Shown one piece after another: positions 1-5,436 of a DNA stretch of 6,391 nt. This stretch comes from an uncultured Alistipes sp. (GTDB lineage Bacteria > Bacteroidota > Bacteroidia > Bacteroidales > Rikenellaceae). Within the stretch, counting starts at the first letter, position 1. Each line of letters opens with the position of its first letter. The notes beneath the pieces were generated by a model. The model ran no database searches. It was not told the DNA's origin and was given only the letters and a program-made list of their open reading frames with translations. Location: positions 1-6,391 of the forward strand of contig USBO01000100.1 in the NCBI GenBank assembly GCA_900552955.1, in the 5' to 3' direction. Position numbers and translations under genes: made by a program.

Positions 1-672
1 GTATAAGTGGAGCATCTTCAGCTGGAACTTCTTGTTGGTCTTGATCTTGCGCTTATAGAAGTCGACGATGTCGTTGTAGCGGATTCCCAGCCGCGAGGTG
101 TAGAAATCGAACTTCGGCTCCTCCTCGCAGGCGATGCGGATGCCCACCTTGCACTTCTTGTCGATGGCCGCGTCGAGCAGTTCGACCTCTTCCTTGTTGT
201 CGATGACGGGGATCGTGTTTTCGAATCCGTCGTCGACCAGCTGGGCGATATTCTCCACGTACTGAGGCCGTTTGAAGCCGTTGCAGATGATGTAGCGGTC
301 CTTGTCGATGATGCCTCCGTCGTAGAGGGCATTGATGATGTGGATGTCGTAGGCCGACGAGGTTTCGAGATGGATGTCGTTCTTGAGCGCCTCCTCCAGC
401 ACGAACGAGAAATGGCTCGATTTGGTGCAGTAGCAGTAGTTGTACGTCCCCTTGTAGTCGACCTTGGCCATCGCCACGTTGAACATGCGCTTGGCGCGTG
501 CGATCTGCGAGGAGATCTTCGGCAGATAGGTCACTTTCAGCGGAGTGCCGTACTGCTTGATGATCTCCATGAGCGGAATGTCGTACAGGTGCAGTTCGTT
601 GTCCTCCACCGAAAATTCGTCCTGCGGGAAATCGAACGTCTGTTCGATCAGATCCATGTACTTGTTTTTCAT
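1..672 (-). CDS. speA: Arginine decarboxylase, short Bacteroidota type (5' part only; runs off the left edge)
   Basis: This PLP-dependent enzyme is predicted to convert arginine to agmatine and CO2, the first step of a cytoplasmic polyamine route. Reading the minus strand from the ATG at 672-670 gives 224 uninterrupted codons, and the window edge cuts the gene. The fold is the alanine-racemase-like barrel of group IV decarboxylases. The stretch YCYCTKSSHF (residues 79-88) fits the PLP-lysine segment, with K84 as the likely Schiff-base residue. The motifs HLETSSAYDI (101-110), ICNGFKRPQY (129-138) and GIRIACEEEPKF (177-188) resemble the short Bacteroidota arginine decarboxylases I recall, about 460-480 residues, rather than E. 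coli SpeA. The C-terminal half, with the other active-site residues, is outside the window. The start was chosen because the protein begins as family members do (MKNKYMDLIEQTF) and no strong Shine-Dalgarno is seen. Substrate is inferred from family likeness; a related amino-acid decarboxylase is the alternative. Confidence 0.86.
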   Translation of the reverse strand, partial: MKNKYMDLIEQTFDFPQDEFSVEDNELHLYDIPLMEIIKQYGTPLKVTYLPKISSQIARAKRMFNVAMAKVDYKGTYNYCYCTKSSHFSFVLEEALKNDIHLETSSAYDIHIINALYDGGIIDKDRYIICNGFKRPQYVENIAQLVDDGFENTIPVIDNKEEVELLDAAIDKKCKVGIRIACEEEPKFDFYTSRLGIRYNDIVDFYKRKIKTNKKFQLKMLHLY

Positions 673-688
673 GCTTCGTTGCGTTGCT

Positions 689-738
689 TGCCGGTGATCC
701 GGCAGAGCTACATGCGCAAAAATCGGGCGAAGTAGCTC
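689..738 (-). promoter_or_regulatory. Two abutting hairpins in the speA 5' leader
   Basis: Read in either direction, 689-704 is a perfect 6-bp stem, TGCCGG/CCGGCA, with a 4-base loop. Immediately next to it, GAGCTAC (705-711) and GTAGCTC (732-738) form a 7-bp perfect stem with a 20-base loop. In the speA transcript the small hairpin ends 16 bases before the start codon. On the minus strand an ATG followed directly by TAG lies at 713-708, inside the larger hairpin. The pairing is seen in the sequence; a regulatory role in translation of the decarboxylase is inferred. Confidence 0.4.
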
Positions 739-748
739 GGTTACTTTT

Positions 749-789
749 TCTCGAAAACGGCGGTGCAAAGTAGACAAATATTTTCGAGA
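749..789. repeat. 9-bp perfect inverted repeat in the speA promoter region, possible operator
   Basis: TCTCGAAAA at 749-757 and TTTTCGAGA at 781-789 are exact reverse complements, with 23 bases between them. The half-site centres are 32 bp apart, about three helical turns. The arms bracket the candidate speA -7 element at 766-773: one arm lies between the -33 and -7 elements and the other falls near the predicted transcription start. That geometry suits a dimeric DNA-binding regulator. The regulator is unknown. Confidence 0.4.
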
Positions 790-797
790 TGCGCAAC
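766..797 (-). promoter_or_regulatory. Candidate Bacteroidota-type promoter for speA
   Basis: On the minus strand, TTG at 796-794 is followed after 20 bases by CTACTTTG at 773-766, then CACC. The -7 element keeps the TTTG core but differs from TAnnTTTG at its first two positions. A second near match, AATATTTG, lies at 782-775 with a longer spacing. Transcription would start near 759 and leave a leader of roughly 85 bases before the speA start. The match is imperfect, so this is a suggestion. Confidence 0.35.
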
Positions 798-830
798 GTT
801 TCGGCGCAATATCTCCATTTTTGGCCCGCT

Positions 831-865
831 TTTTCGCCGGATACCGGAAAAATGTTGTAATTTTG
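831..865 (+). promoter_or_regulatory. Candidate Bacteroidota-type promoter for the HU-like operon
   Basis: TAATTTTG at 858-865 is an exact match to the Bacteroidota -7 consensus TAnnTTTG. A weak -33 element, TTTTC, sits at 831-835, 22 bases upstream. The predicted start of transcription near 871 leaves a leader of about 19 bases before the ATG at 890. This placement argues against the longer in-frame reading that begins at TTG 821, because that codon would lie upstream of the promoter. Confidence 0.5.
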
Positions 866-889
866 AGGGGTAAAATCGACGGTATTGCT

Positions 890-1618
890 ATGGTAAGAAA
901 CCTGAAAGTTTCGATCGCGGAGTACCTCCGCACGCACAAACGGCTCGTAGTTCCGCAGTTGGGGGCGTTCATCGTGAAGGCGCCCGGCGGCGAGGTGCTC
1001 TTCTCGGAGCTGTTCAAGCGCGACGACGGCGTATTGCGCGGGTTGCTGACCGCAGGCGGCGCGAGCGAGATCGAAGCGGCCGGAGCGATCGACCGGCTGA
1101 TCTTCGACCTGCGCCATGCCGTGCAGAGCGGTGGCCGTTACACGTTCGAGGGAATCGGCACTTTCTCCGCAGGGCCCAACGGGGCGCTGGCGTTCGTCGG
1201 CGAGACGCCTGCGGGTGCGGCGGCGGAATCCGTGCCGGCCCCGGCGGACGGTGCCGGAGAGCAGGCGCCGGTTGCGGACGCGCCTGCCGCGTCCGGCAAA
1301 CCGGCCTCGGGCGCTGCCGGATCGGAGGTGTCCGATGCGCGCGAAGGCCAGCGGAGGTCGCGTTACGAGCCCGATCCCTGCGTGAAGGGGCTGACCTACG
1401 GGCAGCCGGTCAAGTCGACCGACCCCTACACGCTGGTGGGAAGCAAGCCCGCACGCCGCATCGACACGTTCCTCATCGTGGCCGTCGTGGCGGCGCTGCT
1501 GGCCGTGGGCGTGATCGTCTACGGCTATCTGGGCGACCGTCGGGCCCGCCGCATACAGGCCGACTATCTGGAGGAGGTCGTTCCGGGCGACGTTGTCGTG
1601 GAGACGGAGGCGGAGTGA
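890..1618 (+). CDS. HU-like-domain protein with one transmembrane segment
   Basis: The 242-residue protein starts with an HU/IHF-like fold at about residues 1-102, seen in the pattern SIAEYLRTHKRLVVPQLGAFIV (8-29, one helix then a strand), the GRYTFEGIGTF segment (82-92) and GPNGALAF (95-102). HU-like domains bind DNA, and a Bacteroidota branch is related to the HU domain of CCDC81. Residues about 105-190 form a low-complexity Ala/Pro/Gly-rich linker. A single hydrophobic helix follows at about 193-214, flanked by basic clusters ARR (188-190) and RRARR (217-221), and the protein ends in a short acidic tail. No SPOR or other C-terminal domain is visible, although many Bacteroidota HU-domain membrane proteins carry one. 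ATG 890 was chosen over the upstream TTG because the domain and a promoter fit it. It is the first gene of the operon, 31 bases before the sigma-54 activator. The function is unknown; a membrane-tethered nucleoid or DNA-binding role is a guess. Confidence 0.82.
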   Translation: MVRNLKVSIAEYLRTHKRLVVPQLGAFIVKAPGGEVLFSELFKRDDGVLRGLLTAGGASEIEAAGAIDRLIFDLRHAVQSGGRYTFEGIGTFSAGPNGALAFVGETPAGAAAESVPAPADGAGEQAPVADAPAASGKPASGAAGSEVSDAREGQRRSRYEPDPCVKGLTYGQPVKSTDPYTLVGSKPARRIDTFLIVAVVAALLAVGVIVYGYLGDRRARRIQADYLEEVVPGDVVVETEAE

Positions 1619-1649
1619 GCCGCGGCGGCGAACCAAACACAGCTATGCT

Positions 1650-2849
1650 ATGGACTTAGTCTCATTGAAACAACGCTTCGGCATCATCGGCAACTCGGAG
1701 CTCCTGAACCGGGCGCTCGAAGTGGCCGTGCGCGTCGCGCCGACCGATCTGTCGGTGCTGGTGACGGGCGAGAGCGGCGTGGGCAAGGAGTTTTTCCCGC
1801 AGATCATCCACGCCTACTCGGCGCGCAAACACAATAAATATATCGCCGTCAACTGCGGCGCCATCCCCGAGGGCACCATCGACTCGGAGCTCTTCGGCCA
1901 TGAGAAGGGGTCGTTCACGGGGGCCGTCGAGGCGCGCAAGGGCTATTTCGAGGAGGCCGACGGCGGCACGATCTTTCTGGACGAGGTGGCCGAGCTGCCG
2001 CTCTCGACGCAGGTGCGTCTGCTGCGCGTGTTGCAGACGGGCGAGTTCATGCGCGTCGGTTCGGCCAAGGTTCAGCGCACCGACGTGCGGGTCGTGGCGG
2101 CGACGAACATGAACCTGCAGGACGCCATCGAGAGGGGGCGTTTCCGCGAAGACCTCTACTACCGCCTCAACACGGTGCCCGTCGCGGTGCCGGCGCTGCG
2201 CGAGCGGCGCGAAGACATTTTTCTGCTTTTCCGCAAGTTCGCCGCCGACGTGGCCGTGCAGTACCGCATGCCGCCCATCGCGCTCGACGACGCGGCGCGC
2301 CGGATGCTGGAGGGCTACTACTGGCGCGGCAACATCCGTCAGCTGAAGAACGTCGCCGAGCAGATCTCGGCCGTGGAGGAGAACCGCGTGGTGACGGCGC
2401 CCATCCTGGCGCGTTACCTTCCGCAGCAGCAGGGGGCTTCGGCACCGGCGGTGGCGGCGGTCGGGGGCGGTGCCGAAACGGCGGGCGAGCGCGAGCTGCT
2501 TTACAAGGTGCTCTTCGACATGCGGGCCGATATCAACGAACTCAAGCGCATGGTCGCGGAGCTGATGCGCGGCGGCGCGGCGGCGCCCGAGGTCAAGACC
2601 GAGGTGGCCGGTTATCTGCCGACAACGGCCGGAGGCTCGTCGCACGGCCGCAATGTGGAGTATGCCGTCAACGCCGAAGTGGTCGAGGAGCCGCACGAGG
2701 CGCTGACGAAGGCCGACGTGCAGCGCGAACAGATCCTGCGGGCGCTGCGCCGCAACAACGGCCGCCGCCGCGAAGCGGCCGCCGAGCTCTTCATGTCGGA
2801 GCGCACGCTCTACCGCAAGATCAAGGAGCTGGGGATCGAGGACAATTAA
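1650..2849 (+). CDS. Sigma-54-dependent Fis-family transcriptional activator without receiver domain
   Basis: This 399-residue enhancer-binding protein uses ATP to remodel RNA polymerase carrying sigma-54 and open promoters. The AAA+ domain occupies about residues 12-258: Walker A GESGVGKE (40-47), the sigma-54 contact loop GSFTGA (87-92, a Ser variant of GAFTGA), Walker B GGTIFLDE (105-112), sensor I VRVVAATN (146-153), arginine-finger segment FREDLYYRL (165-173) and sensor II WRGNIRQL (225-232, Arg where Pro is usual). An Ala/Gly-rich linker and a helical stretch (about 280-307) precede a C-terminal Fis-type helix-turn-helix (about 358-396). Only about 11 residues come before the ATPase domain, so there is no phosphorylation or ligand-sensing module, as in PspF. 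The start at 1650 gives the usual N-terminus; an open frame from 1593 adds a basic, unlikely extension overlapping the previous gene. Its targets are not known. Co-location with lptE and secG suggests a link to envelope functions. Confidence 0.93.
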   Translation: MDLVSLKQRFGIIGNSELLNRALEVAVRVAPTDLSVLVTGESGVGKEFFPQIIHAYSARKHNKYIAVNCGAIPEGTIDSELFGHEKGSFTGAVEARKGYFEEADGGTIFLDEVAELPLSTQVRLLRVLQTGEFMRVGSAKVQRTDVRVVAATNMNLQDAIERGRFREDLYYRLNTVPVAVPALRERREDIFLLFRKFAADVAVQYRMPPIALDDAARRMLEGYYWRGNIRQLKNVAEQISAVEENRVVTAPILARYLPQQQGASAPAVAAVGGGAETAGERELLYKVLFDMRADINELKRMVAELMRGGAAAPEVKTEVAGYLPTTAGGSSHGRNVEYAVNAEVVEEPHEALTKADVQREQILRALRRNNGRRREAAAELFMSERTLYRKIKELGIEDN

Positions 2850-2864
2850 CGATTTGGAACCGGA

Positions 2865-2887
2865 GGGCCCCGGAGAATGCAGGGCCC
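2865..2887 (+). other. Small inverted repeat between the activator gene and lptE
   Basis: GGGCCC occurs at 2865-2870 and again at 2882-2887. The copies can pair as a 6-bp GC-only stem with an 11-base loop in the 50-base intercistronic gap. There is no following T-run, so it is not an intrinsic terminator. It could act as an mRNA processing or stability element, but it may be chance in GC-rich DNA. Confidence 0.3.
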
Positions 2888-2899
2888 GACAAAAAAACT

Positions 2900-3418
2900 A
2901 TGCGCAAACAGAGAATCATCATCGCTTTGGCGTCGCTGGCCGTGGTCATCGCCACGAGCTGCGGCGTGACGATCAAATACTCGCTGTCGGGTGCGTCGAT
3001 TCCGCCCGGTGCCAAGACCTTTTCGGTGGCCTATTTTCCCAACAACGCTCCGATGGTGGAGCCGATCCTGAGCGCGACGCTCACCGACGCGCTGATCGAC
3101 AAGTTCTCGCGCCAGACGCGGCTCACGCAGGTCGAGGAGGGGGGCGATTTCGCCTTCGAGGGTGAGATCACGGGCTACTCGTCGACCACGGCGTCGGTGT
3201 CCAGCGACGATTTCGCGCTGCTCAACCGCCTGTCGATCACGGTCAAGGTGCGCTTCACGAACGTACTCGACAATTCGATGTCGTTCAACAAGTCCTTCAC
3301 CGCCTATGCCGACTACGACTCGCAGCGTCTGCTGACGGAGGTGGCCGGCGAGCTGGTGCCCGAGATCGTGGATCAGCTCGTGACCGATATCTTTCAGGCT
3401 GCGGCCTCCAACTGGTGA
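2900..3418 (+). CDS. lptE: LptE-family LPS-assembly outer-membrane lipoprotein
   Basis: LptE plugs the LptD barrel and helps insert lipopolysaccharide into the outer leaflet of the outer membrane. The 172-residue product has a lipoprotein signal: MRKQR, a hydrophobic core (residues 6-18) and a lipobox ending ATSC with the lipidated cysteine at C21. The mature part shows the family pattern as I know it from Bacteroidota: CGVTIKYSLSGASIPPGAKT near the start, VAYFPNNAP (43-51), a helix carrying LTDALIDKF, a beta segment EGEITGYSSTTASVSSDD, and a C-terminal helix LVPEIVDQLVTDIFQ. The A-rich tract just before ATG 2900 suits a Bacteroidota ribosome-binding leader. It lies 50 bases after the activator gene and its stop overlaps or nearly abuts the next start, so it is probably co-transcribed. 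The lptD partner is not in the window. Confidence 0.88.
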   Translation: MRKQRIIIALASLAVVIATSCGVTIKYSLSGASIPPGAKTFSVAYFPNNAPMVEPILSATLTDALIDKFSRQTRLTQVEEGGDFAFEGEITGYSSTTASVSSDDFALLNRLSITVKVRFTNVLDNSMSFNKSFTAYADYDSQRLLTEVAGELVPEIVDQLVTDIFQAAASNW

Positions 3419-3423
3419 CGGCG

Positions 3424-3930
3424 ATGGCGACGATTCGGGAGTATATCGCTTCGATGGGAGCGGCGGGTGCCGTGCCCGAGGCGGAACTGGATGAACTGAT
3501 CGGCCGCTGCCCGTGGTTCGCCGTGGCGCGGCGGATTCGCCTGCGGCAGCGGGGCGAAGCGGCGCCGGCGGACGGCGGACGGGAGTTCGCGGCACCCGAT
3601 CGGGCGGCCGCGGCGGTGTCCGGGGTGGATGCGGCACGGCTGACGGCGGTTTCGGCTGACGACCTGATCGACGACTTCCTGCGTGCGGGCGACTATCGCA
3701 TCGTGGCCGAGGAGGGCGAGGCCGGCGACGAGGTGAAGACCGTGGCCGATCTCGACGAGGAGGATGATCTGGTGACCGAGGAGCTGGCCGAAATTTACCG
3801 TGCGCAGGGGCTAATCGACGAGGCGTGCGCGATTTATCGTAAATTAAGTTTGCGAAATCCCGAAAAAAGTGTTTACTTTGCCGAACTTATCGGCGAAATG
3901 ACCGCCGAGGGAAGGAACGATAAAAAATAA
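3424..3930 (+). CDS. Small protein with a C-terminal TPR-like unit, conserved before secG in Bacteroidota
   Basis: The 168-residue product has no signal peptide or membrane segment, so it is likely cytoplasmic. The N-terminal half is poorly conserved-looking and Ala/Asp/Glu-rich, with a short helical start (MATIREYIASMG) and an acidic linker near 96-115. Residues about 116-150, including TEELAEIYRAQGLIDEACAI (118-137) and LSLRNPEKSVYF (141-152), read as a single tetratricopeptide-like helical hairpin, a protein-binding scaffold. I recall a short TPR-ended protein before secG in other Bacteroidota, without a known function. ATG 3424 was taken as the start, five bases after the lptE stop. A GTG at 3415-3417, in frame, overlaps the lptE stop (GTGA) and would add three residues; either start implies tight coupling to lptE. 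The last part of the gene uses unusually AT-rich codons, discussed under the secG promoter. Confidence 0.72.
   Translation: MATIREYIASMGAAGAVPEAELDELIGRCPWFAVARRIRLRQRGEAAPADGGREFAAPDRAAAAVSGVDAARLTAVSADDLIDDFLRAGDYRIVAEEGEAGDEVKTVADLDEEDDLVTEELAEIYRAQGLIDEACAIYRKLSLRNPEKSVYFAELIGEMTAEGRNDKK
3849..3880 (+). promoter_or_regulatory. Candidate internal promoter for secG, inside the upstream gene
   Basis: TTTG at 3849-3852, an exact -33 element, is followed after 20 bases by TTACTTTG at 3873-3880, which matches the -7 consensus TAnnTTTG at all but the second fixed base. Overlapping it, TAAGTTTG at 3845-3852 is an exact -7 match but lacks a good -33 partner. Transcription starting near 3886 would leave a leader of about 55 bases before secG. 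The element lies in the coding sequence of the TPR-like gene, where codons such as TTA, AGT, TTG, CGA and GTT replace the GC-ending ones used around it. Confidence 0.42.
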
Positions 3931-3941
3931 ACCGATAGATT

Positions 3942-4307
3942 ATGTTATACACAATTTGTATCATTGCGATTTTGATTGCCAGCATCTGCATGATTCTGGC
4001 GGTTTTGGTACAGAGTCCCAAGAGTGGCATGGCAGCCAACTTCGGCGCGTCGAATCAGGTGATGGGCGTACGCGAAACGGCCAATTTCCTGGAGAAGTTC
4101 ACGTGGATGATGGCCGGTGCCATCGTCGTGCTGAGCCTCGTGGCGACCTTGTCGATGGACAAGGGGACGGTGGCTGCCAGCAACAAGGACCTGGAGAAGG
4201 ACGCCAATGCGCTGATGGAGATGACGCAGGAGGCGCCCGTCATGCCGCAGGCCGTGCCGGCCGAGGCTCCCGCTGCGGAGGAAGAGCCCGCCGCCGACCG
4301 GCAGTGA
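3942..4307 (+). CDS. secG: Preprotein translocase subunit SecG
   Basis: SecG is the small accessory subunit of the SecYEG channel in the inner membrane and improves protein translocation driven by SecA. The 121-residue product has the family layout: a first transmembrane helix (about residues 2-22), a cytoplasmic loop with VQSPKSGMAANFGASNQVMG (23-42) followed by RETANFLEKFT, and a second helix (about 54-73). A charged, Ala/Pro/Glu-rich tail follows (about 80-121), longer than the minimum needed but common in this phylum. The ATG at 3942 is preceded by an A-rich leader and lies 11 bases after the previous stop. It is the last gene before a strong terminator, so it ends the operon, and it may also have its own promoter at 3849-3880. 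Confidence 0.95.
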   Translation: MLYTICIIAILIASICMILAVLVQSPKSGMAANFGASNQVMGVRETANFLEKFTWMMAGAIVVLSLVATLSMDKGTVAASNKDLEKDANALMEMTQEAPVMPQAVPAEAPAAEEEPAADRQ

Positions 4308-4327
4308 TGCGCAATGACCCGAAACGG

Positions 4328-4358
4328 AGAGCCGGTGCGAAAGCCCGGCTCTTTTTTT
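4328..4358 (+). terminator. Intrinsic terminator of the HU-like/lptE/secG operon
   Basis: AGAGCCGG (4328-4335) pairs perfectly with CCGGCTCT (4345-4352) as an 8-bp GC-rich stem with a 9-base loop, and seven Ts follow at 4352-4358. It starts 20 bases after the secG stop. It separates the operon from the metal transport pair. Confidence 0.9.
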
Positions 4359-4455
4359 GCACGGAAGCACGGACAGCGGCTTCGGGCATCGCGGCGCATC
4401 CGTGCGGTGTGCGCACCCGACGCTGAATGCAACCGACAACCGATCCGCAGAATCT

Positions 4456-5436
4456 ATGACGACGCATCCGCATCACGGTCATGGCCACGATCACGGTCGG
4501 CGACTGACGTCGCTCAACCGCGCCTTCGTCGCAGGTATCGTGCTTAATACGCTCTTTGTGGCCGCGGAATTTACGGCCGGCCTCCTCTCCGATTCGATGG
4601 GGCTGCTCTCCGACGCGGGGCACAACCTGAGCGATGTGGTGAGTCTGCTGCTCGCGCTGCTGGCGTTCCGGCTGGCGCAGGTGCCCCCTTCGCATCGCTA
4701 TACCTACGGGTACCGTCGCAGCACGATCCTCGTTTCGCTGCTCAATGCCGTCATCCTGCTGGTGGCCGTGGGGGCTATCGTGGTCGAGAGCGTCCGCAAA
4801 CTGATGCACCCCGAACCCGTCGCGGGCGGGACGGTGCTCTGGGTGGCGGGTATCGGCGTGGTCATCAATTTCGCCACGGCGCTGCTCTTCCTGCGCGACA
4901 AGGAGCGCGACCTCAACGTCAAGGGGGCCTACCTGCACATGGCGGCCGATGCGCTGGTGTCGGTGGGGGTGATGATCTCGGGAGCGGTCATGATGGCCAC
5001 GGGCTGGTATGCGATCGACCCGCTGGTCGGGCTGCTCGTCGCGGCCGTCATCGTGGGGTCGACATGGCGGCTGCTGCGCGACAGCCTGCGGCTCTCGCTG
5101 GACGGCGTGCCCGCAGGGGTCGATTACGACGAGGTGTGGCGCGCCGTGGCGTCGCAGGAGGGCGTCAGCGGGGTGCACCACCTCCACGTGTGGGCGCTCA
5201 GCACGACCGAAAATGCCCTGACGGCGCACATTGCGGTGCGCGATTTGCAGCGGATGCTGCAGGTGAAACGGGCGCTCCGCGAGCGGCTGCGCGAACTGGG
5301 GATCGGCCATGCCACGCTGGAGTTCGAATGCGAGGGCCAGCCCTGCGGCGAACCTGCCGGCTGCCGGACGGAGTGCGGCTGTCGCGGCGTCGGCGCTTCG
5401 CAGTCCGTATCCCGACCCGATAATCACAGGCTATGA
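4456..5436 (+). CDS. czcD: CDF-family metal cation efflux protein, probably zinc
   Basis: Cation diffusion facilitators export Zn(II), and sometimes Co, Cd or Fe(II), from the cytoplasm in exchange for protons. The 326-residue product has a His-rich N-terminus (HPHHGHGHDHG, residues 4-14), six predicted membrane helices (about 21-206) and a cytoplasmic C-terminal domain (about 218-292). Metal-site residues are visible as HNLSD in helix 2 (H56, D60) and HMAAD in helix 5 (H161, D165); the two-His pattern is the zinc-type set. HHLHVWAL (241-248) is the C-terminal domain signature. A Cys-rich extension follows, with cysteines at 292, 297, 303, 307 and 309. ATG 4456 was chosen because it gives the His-rich N-terminus; longer frames would run back into the terminator. 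No clear promoter is seen between the terminator and this start. Its stop overlaps the next start (ATGA). The symbol names the subfamily, and metal specificity is inferred. Confidence 0.9.
   Translation: MTTHPHHGHGHDHGRRLTSLNRAFVAGIVLNTLFVAAEFTAGLLSDSMGLLSDAGHNLSDVVSLLLALLAFRLAQVPPSHRYTYGYRRSTILVSLLNAVILLVAVGAIVVESVRKLMHPEPVAGGTVLWVAGIGVVINFATALLFLRDKERDLNVKGAYLHMAADALVSVGVMISGAVMMATGWYAIDPLVGLLVAAVIVGSTWRLLRDSLRLSLDGVPAGVDYDEVWRAVASQEGVSGVHHLHVWALSTTENALTAHIAVRDLQRMLQVKRALRERLRELGIGHATLEFECEGQPCGEPAGCRTECGCRGVGASQSVSRPDNHRL

Noticed and set aside
7..735. Long plus-strand open frame across the arginine decarboxylase
   Set aside because: The minus-strand reading has clear decarboxylase motifs and a proper start. 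This frame is an Asp/Val/Leu-rich antisense product of the GC-rich gene with no recognisable family.
822..837. Possible sigma-54 promoter (TGGCCC followed by TTCGC) before the HU-like gene
   Set aside because: The GG and GC dinucleotides are 11 bases apart instead of 10, and the -12 core reads TTCGC instead of TTGC. A sigma-54 promoter does not tolerate this spacing.
53..1636. 527-residue minus-strand open frame across two genes and the intergenic region
   Set aside because: It crosses the speA promoter region and is antisense to the HU-like gene. Its composition is Arg/His/Gly-rich, typical of a shadow frame in GC-rich DNA.
4359..4373. Tandem 7-bp direct repeat GCACGGA separated by one base
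   Set aside because: It is too short and isolated to be distinguished from chance in GC-rich sequence.
4240..5427. 395-residue minus-strand open frame opposite the CDF gene
   Set aside because: It spans the secG terminator, is Arg/His/Gln-rich and shows no family motif, whereas the plus strand holds an intact CDF protein.
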